A stretch of DNA of 64,000 nt from Streptomyces albus subsp. albus (lineage in GTDB: Bacteria > Actinomycetota > Actinomycetes > Streptomycetales > Streptomycetaceae). A model generated the notes under the pieces. It was not told where the DNA came from, made no database searches, and saw nothing but the letters and a program-made list of their open reading frames with translations. Position numbers and translations under genes: made by a program. Location of the stretch: assembly GCF_000725885.1 (NCBI RefSeq), contig NZ_JODR01000013.1, positions 121,027 through 185,026 of the forward strand. Direction: 5' to 3'. This document shows, piece by piece, positions 27,355-37,011 of this stretch (the first letter of the stretch is position 1; each line of letters starts with the position of its first letter).

Positions 27355-28065
27355 TCAGGCGGTGGCCGGTCCGCCGTCGTGCAGGAAAGCGGTCAGCCAG
27401 TCCGGGAAGGACTCCAGGCCGGGCAGGACCACGTCGGCGCCGGCCTCGGACAGTTCCTTCTCGTCGCAGGGGCCGGTGGCGACCGCCACCGAGACGGCCC
27501 CGGCCATCCGCGCACCCCGCACGTCCCCCACGTGGTCGCCGACGTACACGGTCGCGCCGTGCGCCGTCAGCGCCTCCGCCTTGCCCTCGGCCCACAGGTC
27601 GCCGGCCAGCACGTCGGGCTCCAGCCCCAGGTGGTCCAGGTGCAGCCGCGCGCTGGGCCCGTACTTGGCGGTGACGACGAGGGTGCGTCCGCCCGCCGCG
27701 CGGACCGCCTCCAGTGCGGCGCGGGCGCCCGGCATGGCGTCGGAGGGCTCGATCGCGTGGTCCGGGTACAGCGCGCGGTACCGCTCGGCCATCGCCGGGA
27801 TGTCCTCCTGGGGGAACCAGTGGGCCAGTTCCTGCACGAGGGGCGGCCCGAGCCGGGTGACGACGAGGTCCGCGTCGATGGGCACGCCCGTCTCCGCCGA
27901 GAGCCGGCGCCAGGTGGCGTGGATACCGGGCCGGGAGTCGATGAGCGTCATGTCGAGGTCGAAGCCGACCACCGGGCCGGTGGCGGCCTCCTGACCGGAC
28001 TGCCCGGGCTGCCCGGACGGTGCCGGGGAGGGTGTGGGGGACGGGGACGAAGCGTGCGAAACCAT
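27355..28065 (-). CDS. HAD family hydrolase (phosphoglycolate-phosphatase-like)
   Basis: This 236-residue haloacid-dehalogenase-type phosphatase has motif I FDLDMTLIDSR with the nucleophile Asp and acid/base Asp, motif II LVVTAK, and motif III/IV KAEALTAHGATVYVGDHVGDVRGA. A helical cap domain lies between motifs I and II. An N-terminal stretch of ~30 Ser/Pro/Gly/Gln residues is disordered. The ATG at 28065 is preferred over 28074, because the -10-like CACAAT ends inside the earlier ATG and lies 7 nt before the later one. The substrate is unknown; it is probably a small phosphorylated metabolite. It is divergent from the siderophore operon. Confidence 0.9.
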   Translation of the reverse strand: MVSHASSPSPTPSPAPSGQPGQSGQEAATGPVVGFDLDMTLIDSRPGIHATWRRLSAETGVPIDADLVVTRLGPPLVQELAHWFPQEDIPAMAERYRALYPDHAIEPSDAMPGARAALEAVRAAGGRTLVVTAKYGPSARLHLDHLGLEPDVLAGDLWAEGKAEALTAHGATVYVGDHVGDVRGARMAGAVSVAVATGPCDEKELSEAGADVVLPGLESFPDWLTAFLHDGGPATA

Positions 28066-28106
28066 GGCGAACATTGTGCCGTGCCCTACGCCTTACACTG
28101 TGAGCT

Positions 28107-28129
28107 GCCTAAGACTTAGGCGTGCCTAA
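28107..28129. promoter_or_regulatory. Iron box (DmdR1/IdeR-type) with three half-sites
   Basis: GCCTAA (28107-28112), TTAGGC (28116-28121) and GCCTAA (28124-28129) form two overlapping palindromes, GCCTAA-GAC-TTAGGC and TTAGGC-GT-GCCTAA. This fits the actinobacterial iron-box consensus TTAGGTTAGGCTCACCTAA. TACACT (28094-28099) just upstream is a likely -10, placing the box over the transcription start of the siderophore importer operon. Iron-bound DmdR1 would repress it. Confidence 0.8.
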
Positions 28130-28153
28130 CCTGACTATTGAGGACAAGCCACC

Positions 28154-29236
28154 ATGCCAGCCGTACCCGCGCCCAGCCCGCCCTCCCGGGCCACCGGTGC
28201 GCCGGCCGGGACGGCTCCGCGCTCCCCCGCACCGCAGCGGGGCGGCGTCACCCGCCGGCTGGCATGGGTGCTGGCCGGTCTCGTCGCGCTCGCCCTCGCC
28301 GTCCTGCTGAGCCTCGCCCTGGGCAGCCGCGCGGTCGCGCCGTCCGCCGTGTGGGACGCGCTGCTGCACGGCGGGCACAGCAACGCCGCGGAGGTCGTCC
28401 GCAGCATGCGGCTGCCGCGCACCCTGGTCGGCGTCATGGTCGGCGCCGCACTGGGGCTGGCCGGCACCGTCATGCAGGGCCTCACCCGCAACCCCATCGC
28501 CGAGCCCGGCATCCTCGGCGTCAGCCAGGGGGCGGCCGTCGGCGTGGTGTGCGCCATCGCGTTCGCGGGCGTCCACACCCTCAGCGGTTACGTGTGGTTC
28601 GGCTTCGTCGGCGCCGGCGTGGCGGCCCTGGCCGTCTACGCGGTCGCCGCGCGGGGCCGCGGCGGGGCGACGCCCGTCAAGCTCGCACTGTCCGGCGCCG
28701 CCGTCAACGCGCTGCTCGTCGCCGTCGTCTCGGGCATCCTGACGACCCGCGCCGCCGCCCTGGACGAGTTCCGCTTCTGGCAGGTCGGCTCGCTCGCCGG
28801 CCGGGACGCCGCCATCGCCGCCCAGGTGTGGCCGTTCCTGGTCGCCGGAGCCGTGCTGGTGTTCTCCGTCGCCCGGGGTCTGGACGCCCTGGCGCTCGGC
28901 GAGGACGTGGCCCGCGGCCTGGGAGCGCGGGTGGGCACCGTACGGATCGTCGGAGGGCTCGGCGCCACCGTGCTGACCGGCGCCGGGGTGGCCGCCGCCG
29001 GCCCCCTCGCGTTCGTCGGCCTGGCCGTGCCCCACATGGCGCGGGCCCTGGTGGGCGGCGGTCACCGCTGGCTGCTGCCCATGGCCGCCGTGCTGGGCCC
29101 CGTGGTGCTGCTGGTCTCCGATGTCGTCGGCCGCCTGGTGATGCCGCCCGGCGAGGTGCCCGCCGGGGTGATGACGGCCCTGGTGGGCGTGCCGTTCCTG
29201 GTGACGCTGGTGAGGCGGAAGGCGGTCGCGGCATGA
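28154..29236 (+). CDS. Ferric-siderophore ABC importer permease (FecCD family), first subunit
   Basis: This 360-residue FecCD-type membrane permease has about ten helices. Family landmarks are 'RLPRTLVGVMVGAALGLAGTVMQGLTRNPIAEPGILGVSQGA' and 'GPLAFVGLAVPHMARALVG'. A Pro/Ala-rich 35-residue N-terminal tail precedes TM1. GAGGAC lies before the ATG at 28154. It is the first gene of a four-gene importer operon behind the iron box, and pairs with the next permease as a heterodimer. The siderophore is not identifiable from sequence. Confidence 0.95.
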   Translation: MPAVPAPSPPSRATGAPAGTAPRSPAPQRGGVTRRLAWVLAGLVALALAVLLSLALGSRAVAPSAVWDALLHGGHSNAAEVVRSMRLPRTLVGVMVGAALGLAGTVMQGLTRNPIAEPGILGVSQGAAVGVVCAIAFAGVHTLSGYVWFGFVGAGVAALAVYAVAARGRGGATPVKLALSGAAVNALLVAVVSGILTTRAAALDEFRFWQVGSLAGRDAAIAAQVWPFLVAGAVLVFSVARGLDALALGEDVARGLGARVGTVRIVGGLGATVLTGAGVAAAGPLAFVGLAVPHMARALVGGGHRWLLPMAAVLGPVVLLVSDVVGRLVMPPGEVPAGVMTALVGVPFLVTLVRRKAVAA

Positions 29237-29279
29237 CGTACTCGACAGGGCGCCGCACACCGTCCACAGGGGTGTGGAC

Positions 29280-30355
29280 ATGAGCGCCCCCGCCACCCGC
29301 ACCCGCCCCGCCGGTTACGCGCTGGCGCGCACGGGCTCCGCCTCCTGGCTGGTGCACCGGCGGGCCACCGTCGTCGCCTGCGCGCTGGCGGTGGCGCTGT
29401 GCGCGGCCGTGATCGCCGCCCTGACCCTCGGTGAGACGACCGTCTCCCCGGTGGAGGTCATAAGAGTCCTGCTGGGCCGGCCCTCCCCCGACGAACTGGT
29501 CGTCGAGACCCTGCGCATGCCCCGGATGACGGTCGGCCTGCTGGCCGGTGCCGCGCTGGGCGTGGCCGGCGCGCTCATCCAGACCGTGGCCCGCAACCCG
29601 CTCGCCAGCCCGGAGATCATCGGGGTGACCCACGGCGCCTCCGCGCTGACCGTGGGCGCGATGACGTTCGGCATCACCTCGTACACCACCCTGCCCTACC
29701 TCTCGACCGCCGGCGGTCTGGCCGCCGCCGCGCTCGTGTACGTCTTCGCCTGGCGCGGCGGCCTCCACGCCGGCCGGTTCGTACTGATCGGCATCGGCAT
29801 CTCGGTGGCGCTGCGGTCGGTGACCCAGCTGTTCCTCACCAAGGGCGACTACCTGGTCGCCCAGCAGGCCAAGGTGTGGATGACCGGCTCCCTCAACGGC
29901 CGCGGCTGGGACCAGGCGGGACCACTGGCCGTCGCCCTGCTGGTGATGCTGCCGCTGGTGGTCTGGTCGGCGCGCGCCATGCGCAACGTCACGCTCGACG
30001 ACGACACGGCCACCGCCCTCGGCGTCCGGCTGGGCCGGGTACGGCTCGGCCTGGTGCTCACCGGGGTGGTGCTGGCCTCCGTGGCGACGGGCGCGGCCGG
30101 CCCCGTCGACTTCGTCGCCCTGCTCGCCCCGCAGATCGCCCGCAGGCTCACCCGGACGGCACAGATCCCGCTGCTGTCCTCCGCGCTGATGGGCGCGTTC
30201 GTGGTGACGTTCGGGGACCTGCTCGCCCGCAAACTGTTCGCCCCGACGGAACTGCCGGTCGGCGTGCTGACGGCCGCCGTGGGGGCGCCGTACCTCATCT
30301 GGCTGATCGTCCGCACCGGCGGAGCCCGTAGGAAGAGCCCGAGGGGGGCCGTTCG

Positions 30356-30359
<4 letters not shown>
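29280..30359 (+). CDS. Ferric-siderophore ABC importer permease (FecCD family), second subunit
   Basis: This second FecCD permease (359 residues) has the matching landmarks '[43 protein letters not shown]' and '[17 protein letters not shown]'. The ATG at 29280 is chosen because AGGGG lies 7 nt upstream; a GTG two codons earlier is the alternative. Its stop overlaps the ATG of the ATPase gene (ATGA), so the two are translationally coupled. Both permeases together form the channel. Neighbouring genes confirm iron import. Confidence 0.95.
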
Positions 30360-31239
<880 letters not shown>

Positions 31240-31243
<4 letters not shown>

Positions 31244-32214
31244 AGGTCACCACCACCGCCGCGGGCACGGCGTTCCTCCTCGCCTCCGCGCTCGCCCTCA
31301 CCGGCTGCGGCTCCGGCCAGGACTCCGGCCAGGAATCCGGCAAGGACGCCAAGGGCGGGACGCACACCGTGCGGACCGTCAACGGCCCGGTGAAGGTCCC
31401 CGACCACCCCGAGCGGGTCGTCACCCTGGACACCGCCGAACTCGACTCGGCCATCACCCTCGGCGTCACACCGGTGGGCGCCACCACCGCCCAGCCCGGC
31501 AAGCCGTTCCTCGGCTACCTGCCCCGCAACAAGGTCGAGGGCATCAAGAACGTCGGCGTGATCGCCCAGCCGAGCCTGGAGAAGATCCTCGCCCTCAAGC
31601 CGGACCTCATCCTCACCAACAAGGAACGCGACGGCAGCCGTTACGACGAACTGTCGAAGATCGCGCCCACCGTGATGACGAAGACCACCGGCTACCCCTG
31701 GAAGGAGAACTTCCAGGTGCACGCCGACGCACTCGGCAAGAAGGCCGAGGCGAAGAAGGTGCTGGCCGACTACGCGGACCACACCGGGCGGGTCACCGAG
31801 GCACTGGGCGGGAAGAAGAAGGCCGCCGGCATCGAGACCAGCGTCATCCGCTTCCAGGAGGGCGCCGACACCCGCGTCTACGGCGAGAAGGCGTACATCG
31901 CCACCCTCCTGAAGGACGTCGGCCTCTCCCGGCCGCCGGCCGCCCGGCAGGCCAAGGACTACGGCGGCCTGGCGATGGACGTCAGCCCCGAACAGGTCGA
32001 CAAGGGCGACGCCGACGTCGTCTTCTACACCTCCTGGGGCGACCCGGGGAAGTCCGGCGAGGCCAAGGCGGTCAAGAGCCCGCTGTGGAAGAACATGCGC
32101 GCCGTCAAGAACGGCCGCGCCTTCCACGTCGACGACGAACTGTGGATCCAGGGCATCGGCTACACCGCCGCCGACAAGATCCTCGACGAGCTGGAACAGC
32201 ACCTCACCAAGTGA
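31240..32214 (+). CDS. Ferric-siderophore-binding lipoprotein (FhuD/FepB-like)
   Basis: This 324-residue lipoprotein is the extracellular receptor of the importer. The signal peptide ends in the lipobox LTGC (C23), followed by a Gly/Ser/Asp/Lys linker, then the two-lobed PBP fold joined by a long helix. The class III landmark is '[25 protein letters not shown]'. The GTG at 31240 overlaps the ATPase stop. The C-lobe contains '[18 protein letters not shown]'. It probably binds a hydroxamate-type siderophore, but specificity cannot be read from the sequence. Confidence 0.94.
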
Positions 32215-32238
32215 CCGAGTGACCTCCCCTCGGGGCCG

Positions 32239-32322
32239 GTCCGCGCTCCGGATGGCCGCGTACCGCCCCGCCCGGGGTGCAGTCCGCGCTCCGGGGGGCC
32301 GCGTACCGCCCCGCCCGGGGTG
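32239..32322. repeat. 41-bp direct repeat, two copies
   Basis: Two copies (32239-32279 and 32282-32322), nearly identical, lie downstream of the siderophore operon in a 249-bp gap. Each contains cgcgtaccgccccgcccggg. They look like a recent tandem duplication. No gene or clear promoter is visible before the ribosome site AGGAGGG at about 32450. Confidence 0.8.
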
Positions 32323-32463
32323 GTGCCAGGTCCACCCCCGTCCCGGGTCCTGACGCCCTCGGAACCGCGGCCGGCGGCTGGTTCGCTGTGTGCGGGGAGG
32401 GCGAAGGGCCCTCACGGACACCGGCGGACCGGCCACGGCCCGCCGGACAGGAGGGGGCACGCC

Positions 32464-33699
32464 ATGCGCACACGCAGCGGTGGACGGACGGCACGGTGGA
32501 CGGCGGCGACGGTGGGGGCCGCCGCCGTACTGGCAGGGCTCGTCACGGCACCGCCCGCCGCGGCCGGGAGCGCCGCACCGTCCGCGCACCGTGCTCTCCA
32601 GCGGGACGTGGCGGCCGTGCGCGAGGCGGGCGGCGGCCAGGTCAAGGTCCTGGCACAGGTGCAGGACGGCCACCGCACGGTGCGGGCCCGCGCCGGGGCC
32701 GGGCGGCCGGTGCCGTGGGAGGCGCGGTTCCGCGCCGCGAGCGTCACCAAGACCTTCACGGCCGTCGTCGTGCTGCAACTGGCCGACGAGGGCAGGCTGT
32801 CCCTCGACGACACGGTGGAGTCCTGGCTGCCGGGCGTCGTGTCCGGCAACGGCAACGACGGGTCCCGCATCACCGTCCGCGACCTGCTCCAGCAGACCAG
32901 CGGCCTGTTCGACTACGTGGAGGACCCCGGACTCGGCGCCGCGCTCACCGACTTCGAAGCGCACCGCCGCGATGCCACACCGGCCCGCGACTTCGTGGCC
33001 GTCGCCATGAAGCACGCACCGCACTTCGTCCCCGACGGCACACACCGGCGCTGGGCGTACTCCAACACCAACTACCTGCTGGCCGGGATGATCGCCGAGA
33101 AGGCGGACGGGCGGTCCTGGCGCGAACAGGTCGAGGACCGCGTCATCGCACCGCTGGGTCTGCGGCAGACCTTCGTCACGGACACCGACCCGTCCCTGCG
33201 CGGCCCGCACGCGCGCGTCACCCTGCCGCTGCCGGGCCCGGACGGGAAGCCGAAGCCCACCGACGTCACCGAGCACACCATCCAGCACACCGCCGACTCC
33301 GCCGTCGTCAGCACCACCGCCGACCTCGACGCCTTCTACCGGGCCCTGATGAGCGGCAAGCTGCTGCCCCGCGACCGGCTCGCCCAGATGCGGCGGACGG
33401 TCGCGCGCACCGACGACCCCGACGACCTCGCCGCCTGGCCGCAGGGCGGCTACGGACTGGGCCTGCGGGACAACCCGCTCAGCTGCGGCGGACGCTACTG
33501 GCACCACGAGGGGGACGGCTTCGGCACCTACACCCGTACCGGCGTCACCGCCGACGGCCGCCGCGCGGTCACCGTCTCCGTCACCAGCGACGGCGGCGCC
33601 CCCGACCAGACACGTCTCAACGTCGCCACCCGCCGCCTGGTCGACCACGCACTGTGCGGCCGGGACGGGAAGCCCGGCCGGGACGGCCGGGGCCGCTGA
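32464..33699 (+). CDS. Secreted serine hydrolase (DD-peptidase/class C beta-lactamase fold)
   Basis: This 411-residue exported enzyme has a signal peptide of about 34 residues (RTRSGGRTARWT... APPAAAG). Catalytic motifs are visible: SxxK S93-V-T-K96, YxN Y199-S-N201 and HxG H348-E-G350. This matches the beta-lactamase-fold serine DD-carboxypeptidase/esterase family; D-Ala-D-Ala carboxypeptidase or D-amino-acid esterase are the likely activities. AGGAGG precedes the ATG at 32464. It ends in a Gly/Arg/Asp tail. It is convergent with the VOC gene. It is not a typical resistance beta-lactamase. Confidence 0.92.
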   Translation: MRTRSGGRTARWTAATVGAAAVLAGLVTAPPAAAGSAAPSAHRALQRDVAAVREAGGGQVKVLAQVQDGHRTVRARAGAGRPVPWEARFRAASVTKTFTAVVVLQLADEGRLSLDDTVESWLPGVVSGNGNDGSRITVRDLLQQTSGLFDYVEDPGLGAALTDFEAHRRDATPARDFVAVAMKHAPHFVPDGTHRRWAYSNTNYLLAGMIAEKADGRSWREQVEDRVIAPLGLRQTFVTDTDPSLRGPHARVTLPLPGPDGKPKPTDVTEHTIQHTADSAVVSTTADLDAFYRALMSGKLLPRDRLAQMRRTVARTDDPDDLAAWPQGGYGLGLRDNPLSCGGRYWHHEGDGFGTYTRTGVTADGRRAVTVSVTSDGGAPDQTRLNVATRRLVDHALCGRDGKPGRDGRGR

Positions 33700-33703
33700 A
33701 ACG

Positions 33704-33769
33704 CGCCGCGCCGCTGAGCGGAACACCCCGGCTGTGCGGCCGGGGGCCGCATCGGGGGGCGGCGCGGCG
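33704..33769. terminator. Composite inverted repeat between convergent genes
   Basis: CGCCGCGCCGC (33704-33714) pairs with GCGGCGCGGCG (33759-33769). A smaller CCCCGGC/GGCCGGGG hairpin is nested inside. It separates the convergent serine hydrolase and VOC genes. Confidence 0.65.
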
Positions 33770-34168
33770 TCAGCGTGCGAACTTCTCGACGGCCGCCGGG
33801 GTGACGGGGGTGAAGAAGTTGACGAGGTTGCCGTCGGGATCGCGGAACAGCAGCGACCGGTTGCCCCAGGGCATCGTGGTGGGCCCGCCGACGAACTCGT
33901 CGACGAAACCGGTCAGGTCCTGGTGCACGCGGTCCACGTCGTCCACCAGGAACTCGATGATCACGCTGTGGTTCTCCGCCGGGCGGGCGGAGCCCGGGCC
34001 GAAGAGCGGGACGGTGCCGGTGCCGGCGATGGCGAGGGTGGCGTTCGCGGTCCTGAGTTCGGCGAACTCGTCGGTGGCCCATGTCGCCCGCACCCCCGTG
34101 GCCCGCTCGTAGAACGCGACGAGGCGGGCCACGTCGCCGGTGATGATGCGGATCGAGACGAACTCCAT
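33770..34168 (-). CDS. VOC family (glyoxalase/bleomycin-resistance fold) protein
   Basis: This 132-residue single-module VOC protein begins MEFVSIRIITGDVARLVAFYERATGVRA and ends with the typical 'LLFRDPDGNLVNFFTPV'. The metal-binding residues of glyoxalase-type members cannot be assigned with confidence. GGAGA lies before the ATG at 34168. It is divergent from the WYL regulator, which probably controls it, across a 93-bp gap that contains a GGAC-N7-GTCC repeat. Substrate unknown. Confidence 0.92.
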   Translation of the reverse strand: MEFVSIRIITGDVARLVAFYERATGVRATWATDEFAELRTANATLAIAGTGTVPLFGPGSARPAENHSVIIEFLVDDVDRVHQDLTGFVDEFVGGPTTMPWGNRSLLFRDPDGNLVNFFTPVTPAAVEKFAR

Positions 34169-34223
34169 GGGAATCTCCTAGGTCGTGCCGGAGGCGTGCA
34201 CGACGCAGCGTAGGAGAAATACT

Positions 34224-34255
34224 GGACAGAATCGGTCCGGTAACCCGGCTAGGCT
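34224..34255. promoter_or_regulatory. Inverted repeat and -10 of the WYL regulator
   Basis: GGAC-N7-GTCC (34224-34238) lies between the divergent VOC and WYL genes. TAGGCT (34250-34255) is exactly 6 nt before the WYL start codon and fits a -10 of a leaderless transcript. The repeat could be the regulator's binding site. Confidence 0.5.
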
Positions 34256-34261
34256 GCGTGT

Positions 34262-35293
34262 ATGTCCCGACCCACCGCCCGCGTGCTGACCCTCCTGGAG
34301 CTGTTGCAGTCGGGCGGCACCCGGACGGTGGCCGAACTGGCCGACCGGCTCGGAGTCGAAGGGCGCACCGTACGGCGCTACGTGGACCAGCTGATCGACC
34401 TGGACGTGCCCGTCGAATCGGTGCGGGGCCGCTACGGCGGATACCGGCTCGCTCCCGGATACCGCCTGCCGCCCCTCATGCTCGGCGACGACGAGGCGCT
34501 GGCCGTGCTGCTCGGCCTGGTCGCCGGCCGCCGCACCGGGCTGACGACGGCGCAGCGCACCGCGAACGAGACGGCGACGGCGAAGATCCGGCGGGTACTG
34601 CCCCGGCACATCGCCCGCCGACTCGACACGCTCCTGGAATCCCTCACCTTCACGGAACAGCCCGGACAACCAGGACAGACCGGACAACCCGCCACCCCGG
34701 ACACCGGCGTCCTGCTCACCCTCGCCGACGCGGTACGCCACCACCGGCCCGTCTCGATCCGCTACACCGACCGCGACGGACGGCGCAGCGAACGCACACT
34801 GCACGCGTACGGGATCGTCGCCCACGCGGGCCGGTGGTACGTCACCGGCGCGGACGCCGTGCTCGGCGAGGACCGCACCTTCCGGCTCGACCGCATCGCC
34901 GACGCGCGGACCCTGCCCGGCTCGTTCGAAGCGCCCGACGGGCCCGACCCGGCGCAGCGCCTGTTGTCCGCGTTCGCCACGGCCGAGTACCGGCACGAGG
35001 TGACCTTGCGGATCCACGGAACGGTCGAGCAGATCCGCGCCCGCCTGCCCGCCGGCGTCGCGAGAATCCAGGAACACGAGCCGGCCGCGGGCCAGGACCG
35101 GACGGCCGAACGCTGGCTGCGCGTCGAGCTGCGGGCCGAGCGGCTCGACTGGTTGCCTCCCGTACTCGCCTCGCTCGACCGGCCGTTCGTCATCGAGCGC
35201 CCCGCCGAACTCCGCGCCCTCGTCACCGCTTTCGCCGACCGCCTCGCGTCCTGCGCCCGCGCCGAGCCGGACGACGCGGAACGGCTGCGGTGA
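34262..35293 (+). CDS. WYL-domain transcriptional regulator (YafY/DeoR-like)
   Basis: This 343-residue regulator has an N-terminal winged HTH (VLTLLELLQSGGTRTVAELADRLGVEGRTVRRYVDQL), the linker 'RGRYGGYRLAPGYRLPPLML', a WYL domain (about 148-215, RPVSIRYTDRDGRRSERTLHAYGIVAHAGRWYV) and the C-terminal WCX extension. WYL proteins sense ligands such as nucleic-acid fragments or second messengers. Short Gln/Pro/Gly repeats (GQPGQTGQP) lie between the HTH and WYL parts. It is divergent from the VOC gene. The ATG at 34262 follows TAGGCT by 6 nt. Confidence 0.93.
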   Translation: MSRPTARVLTLLELLQSGGTRTVAELADRLGVEGRTVRRYVDQLIDLDVPVESVRGRYGGYRLAPGYRLPPLMLGDDEALAVLLGLVAGRRTGLTTAQRTANETATAKIRRVLPRHIARRLDTLLESLTFTEQPGQPGQTGQPATPDTGVLLTLADAVRHHRPVSIRYTDRDGRRSERTLHAYGIVAHAGRWYVTGADAVLGEDRTFRLDRIADARTLPGSFEAPDGPDPAQRLLSAFATAEYRHEVTLRIHGTVEQIRARLPAGVARIQEHEPAAGQDRTAERWLRVELRAERLDWLPPVLASLDRPFVIERPAELRALVTAFADRLASCARAEPDDAERLR

Positions 35294-35348
35294 GGGGGGC
35301 TCAGCCGGGGCCGGCTGGAGGGCGGCCGGGGACGCCGGCGCGGCGGGG

Positions 35349-35373
35349 CCGCTGGGCGGGTGCCGCCCAGCGG
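35349..35373. terminator. Hairpin terminator in repeat-rich gap
   Basis: CCGCTGGGCGG (35349-35359) and CCGCCCAGCGG (35363-35373) form a perfect 11-bp stem with a 3-nt loop, 55 bp after the WYL gene. The rest of the 292-bp gap contains scattered GC-rich repeats, including gacgccggcgcggcggg twice (about 35331 and 35558) and ggcggagggcgaga twice. There is no gene. Confidence 0.7.
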
Positions 35374-35585
35374 GGGTGCCGCCCAGCCGGGCGGAGGGCG
35401 AGAGGGCGGAGGCGGTACCACCGCCGGGTGGGAGCGCAGGGCACGGCGCCTGCCAGTCGGCCCGAACGCGGGTCCGCCCCGCCAGGCGGAGGGCGAGACG
35501 GCAGCCGCCGGGCGGGGCCGCAGGGCGCGGCGGCGTCCAGGCGGTCAGGACAGCGGGGGACGCCGGCGCGGCGGGCGGGCCGGCG

Positions 35586-36767
35586 TCAGGCTTCTGTGGG
35601 GCGGCGGGAGCGCCAGATCAGGTACACGGCGCTGGCCACCGCGGCGGCGCGGAGCAGAACGGGGAAGGTGTCGCCCAGGGCCGTGCCGAGCGCGTCCCCT
35701 CCCTGGGCGATCCGTTCGCCCCAGCGGCCCTCCATGCGGCCCCACAGCCAGACGCCCCCGGCAGCCGCGACGATCCCGGGCATGCCGAGGGTGGCCCACT
35801 TCGCCTCCGTACGGCTCAGCCGGGGCGACCACCAGGCGGCCAGCCAGCCGGCTGCCAGCGGAACCAGGGAGCCGATGACGGCGCCGGCCACCAGCAGGGC
35901 GGCTGCGGCGAGTTCGACGAAACCGCCCCGGCGGCCGACGCGTTCGCCCTTGTTGCCGCGCAGACCGCGCCGCCACAGCAGCAGGGCGCCCAGCCCGGTG
36001 GCCTTGGCGGGTGGCGGCACCACCTGCTCGACCGGCTGCGCGCCGCCTTCGGCACCCGGCGCGGCCGGCGCCGAGGGCGCTGCGGACTTGTCCCCGTCGC
36101 CGGGCGGGGGCTTGAGGATCTCCGGCAGTTCGATGCCGCCGGTGAAGCCGGGCACCGGCCCCCCGGCGGCCATGGTGCCGGCGCCCGGTCCGGAGCCGAA
36201 GGGGCCCGTGTCGACGCGCCACCAGTCGGGGTCGGTGTCCTCGGGGCCGAGTTCGTCCAGGCTCGCCAGGTGCGGGGAGGAGGCGCCGAAGGCGGCGGTG
36301 GGCGTCCCCGTGCGCTGGGCGGGCACCGACGGCCGGTGCGGGAGCGGCACTTCGGGCCCGCCGCCCACGGAGCCGACGGTGGCTCCCTTGCCGTCCTTGC
36401 CGCCCTTGCCGTCCCCGTCGCCCTTGTCGTCACGGCGCCGGAAGGGGAAGGCGGGCCGGGACGGCGGCGTGTCCGCTCCCGTCGCACCGGACGGGGCGGA
36501 AGGGGAGGGTGAGGGCGTGGGGGGCCGGGGGCTCTCCCCGCCGGCCGCGGCGGCCACCACGTCCTCGGGCCGGCCGATACGGTCGAGGATCTTGCGCACG
36601 GCGGCCTTGGTCACCGCGCCGCCCTCCGCGGCCCGCGCCTTGTCGATCTCGCCGCGCAGCCCGCCCACCAGCCTGGCCCGCTCGGCGGCGGACATGCGCG
36701 TGCTGTGCGCCAGGTCGCCGACCCGGCTCAGATAGTCGAACACGAGCTGGTCGCTCTCGATCCCCAC
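35586..36767 (-). CDS. HAAS-type signalling membrane protein
   Basis: This 393-residue protein has an N-terminal helical HAAS/DUF1700-like domain (DYLSRVGDLAHSTRMSAAERARLVGGLRGEIDKAR ... ILDRIGRPEDVVAAA). A ~200-residue Pro/Gly/Asp-rich disordered linker follows, then three or four C-terminal membrane helices (FVELAAAALLVAGAVIGSLVPLAAGWLAAWW, then GMPGIVAAAGGVWLWG, then LLRAAAVASAVYLIW). HAAS modules usually couple to PadR-type regulators or membrane sensors. The GTG at 36767 is set where the domain begins; TTG 36770 is possible. It is divergent from the helicase-associated gene. Confidence 0.82.
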   Translation of the reverse strand: MGIESDQLVFDYLSRVGDLAHSTRMSAAERARLVGGLRGEIDKARAAEGGAVTKAAVRKILDRIGRPEDVVAAAAGGESPRPPTPSPSPSAPSGATGADTPPSRPAFPFRRRDDKGDGDGKGGKDGKGATVGSVGGGPEVPLPHRPSVPAQRTGTPTAAFGASSPHLASLDELGPEDTDPDWWRVDTGPFGSGPGAGTMAAGGPVPGFTGGIELPEILKPPPGDGDKSAAPSAPAAPGAEGGAQPVEQVVPPPAKATGLGALLLWRRGLRGNKGERVGRRGGFVELAAAALLVAGAVIGSLVPLAAGWLAAWWSPRLSRTEAKWATLGMPGIVAAAGGVWLWGRMEGRWGERIAQGGDALGTALGDTFPVLLRAAAVASAVYLIWRSRRPTEA

Positions 36768-37011
36768 CAAGTCCCCGCAGCCTGTCAGCCCTTCATCTGC
36801 CTCCGGCACGACGGTACCGCGCGATCCCCCTCGCGAGGGAGTGCACCGCTCCGGCGCCGCGAAGGCGCCACCGGCAGCACGACGGCGGCCCCACGGCAGC
36901 ACCACCACCAGCCCACGGCGGCCCCACGGCAGTACCACGGCGGCCCCGAGACAGCCCGCCGCAACGTCGGCCCGGCCCGGCACCGGTCCGCCGCCCGCTA
37001 CCGTGGAAGGA

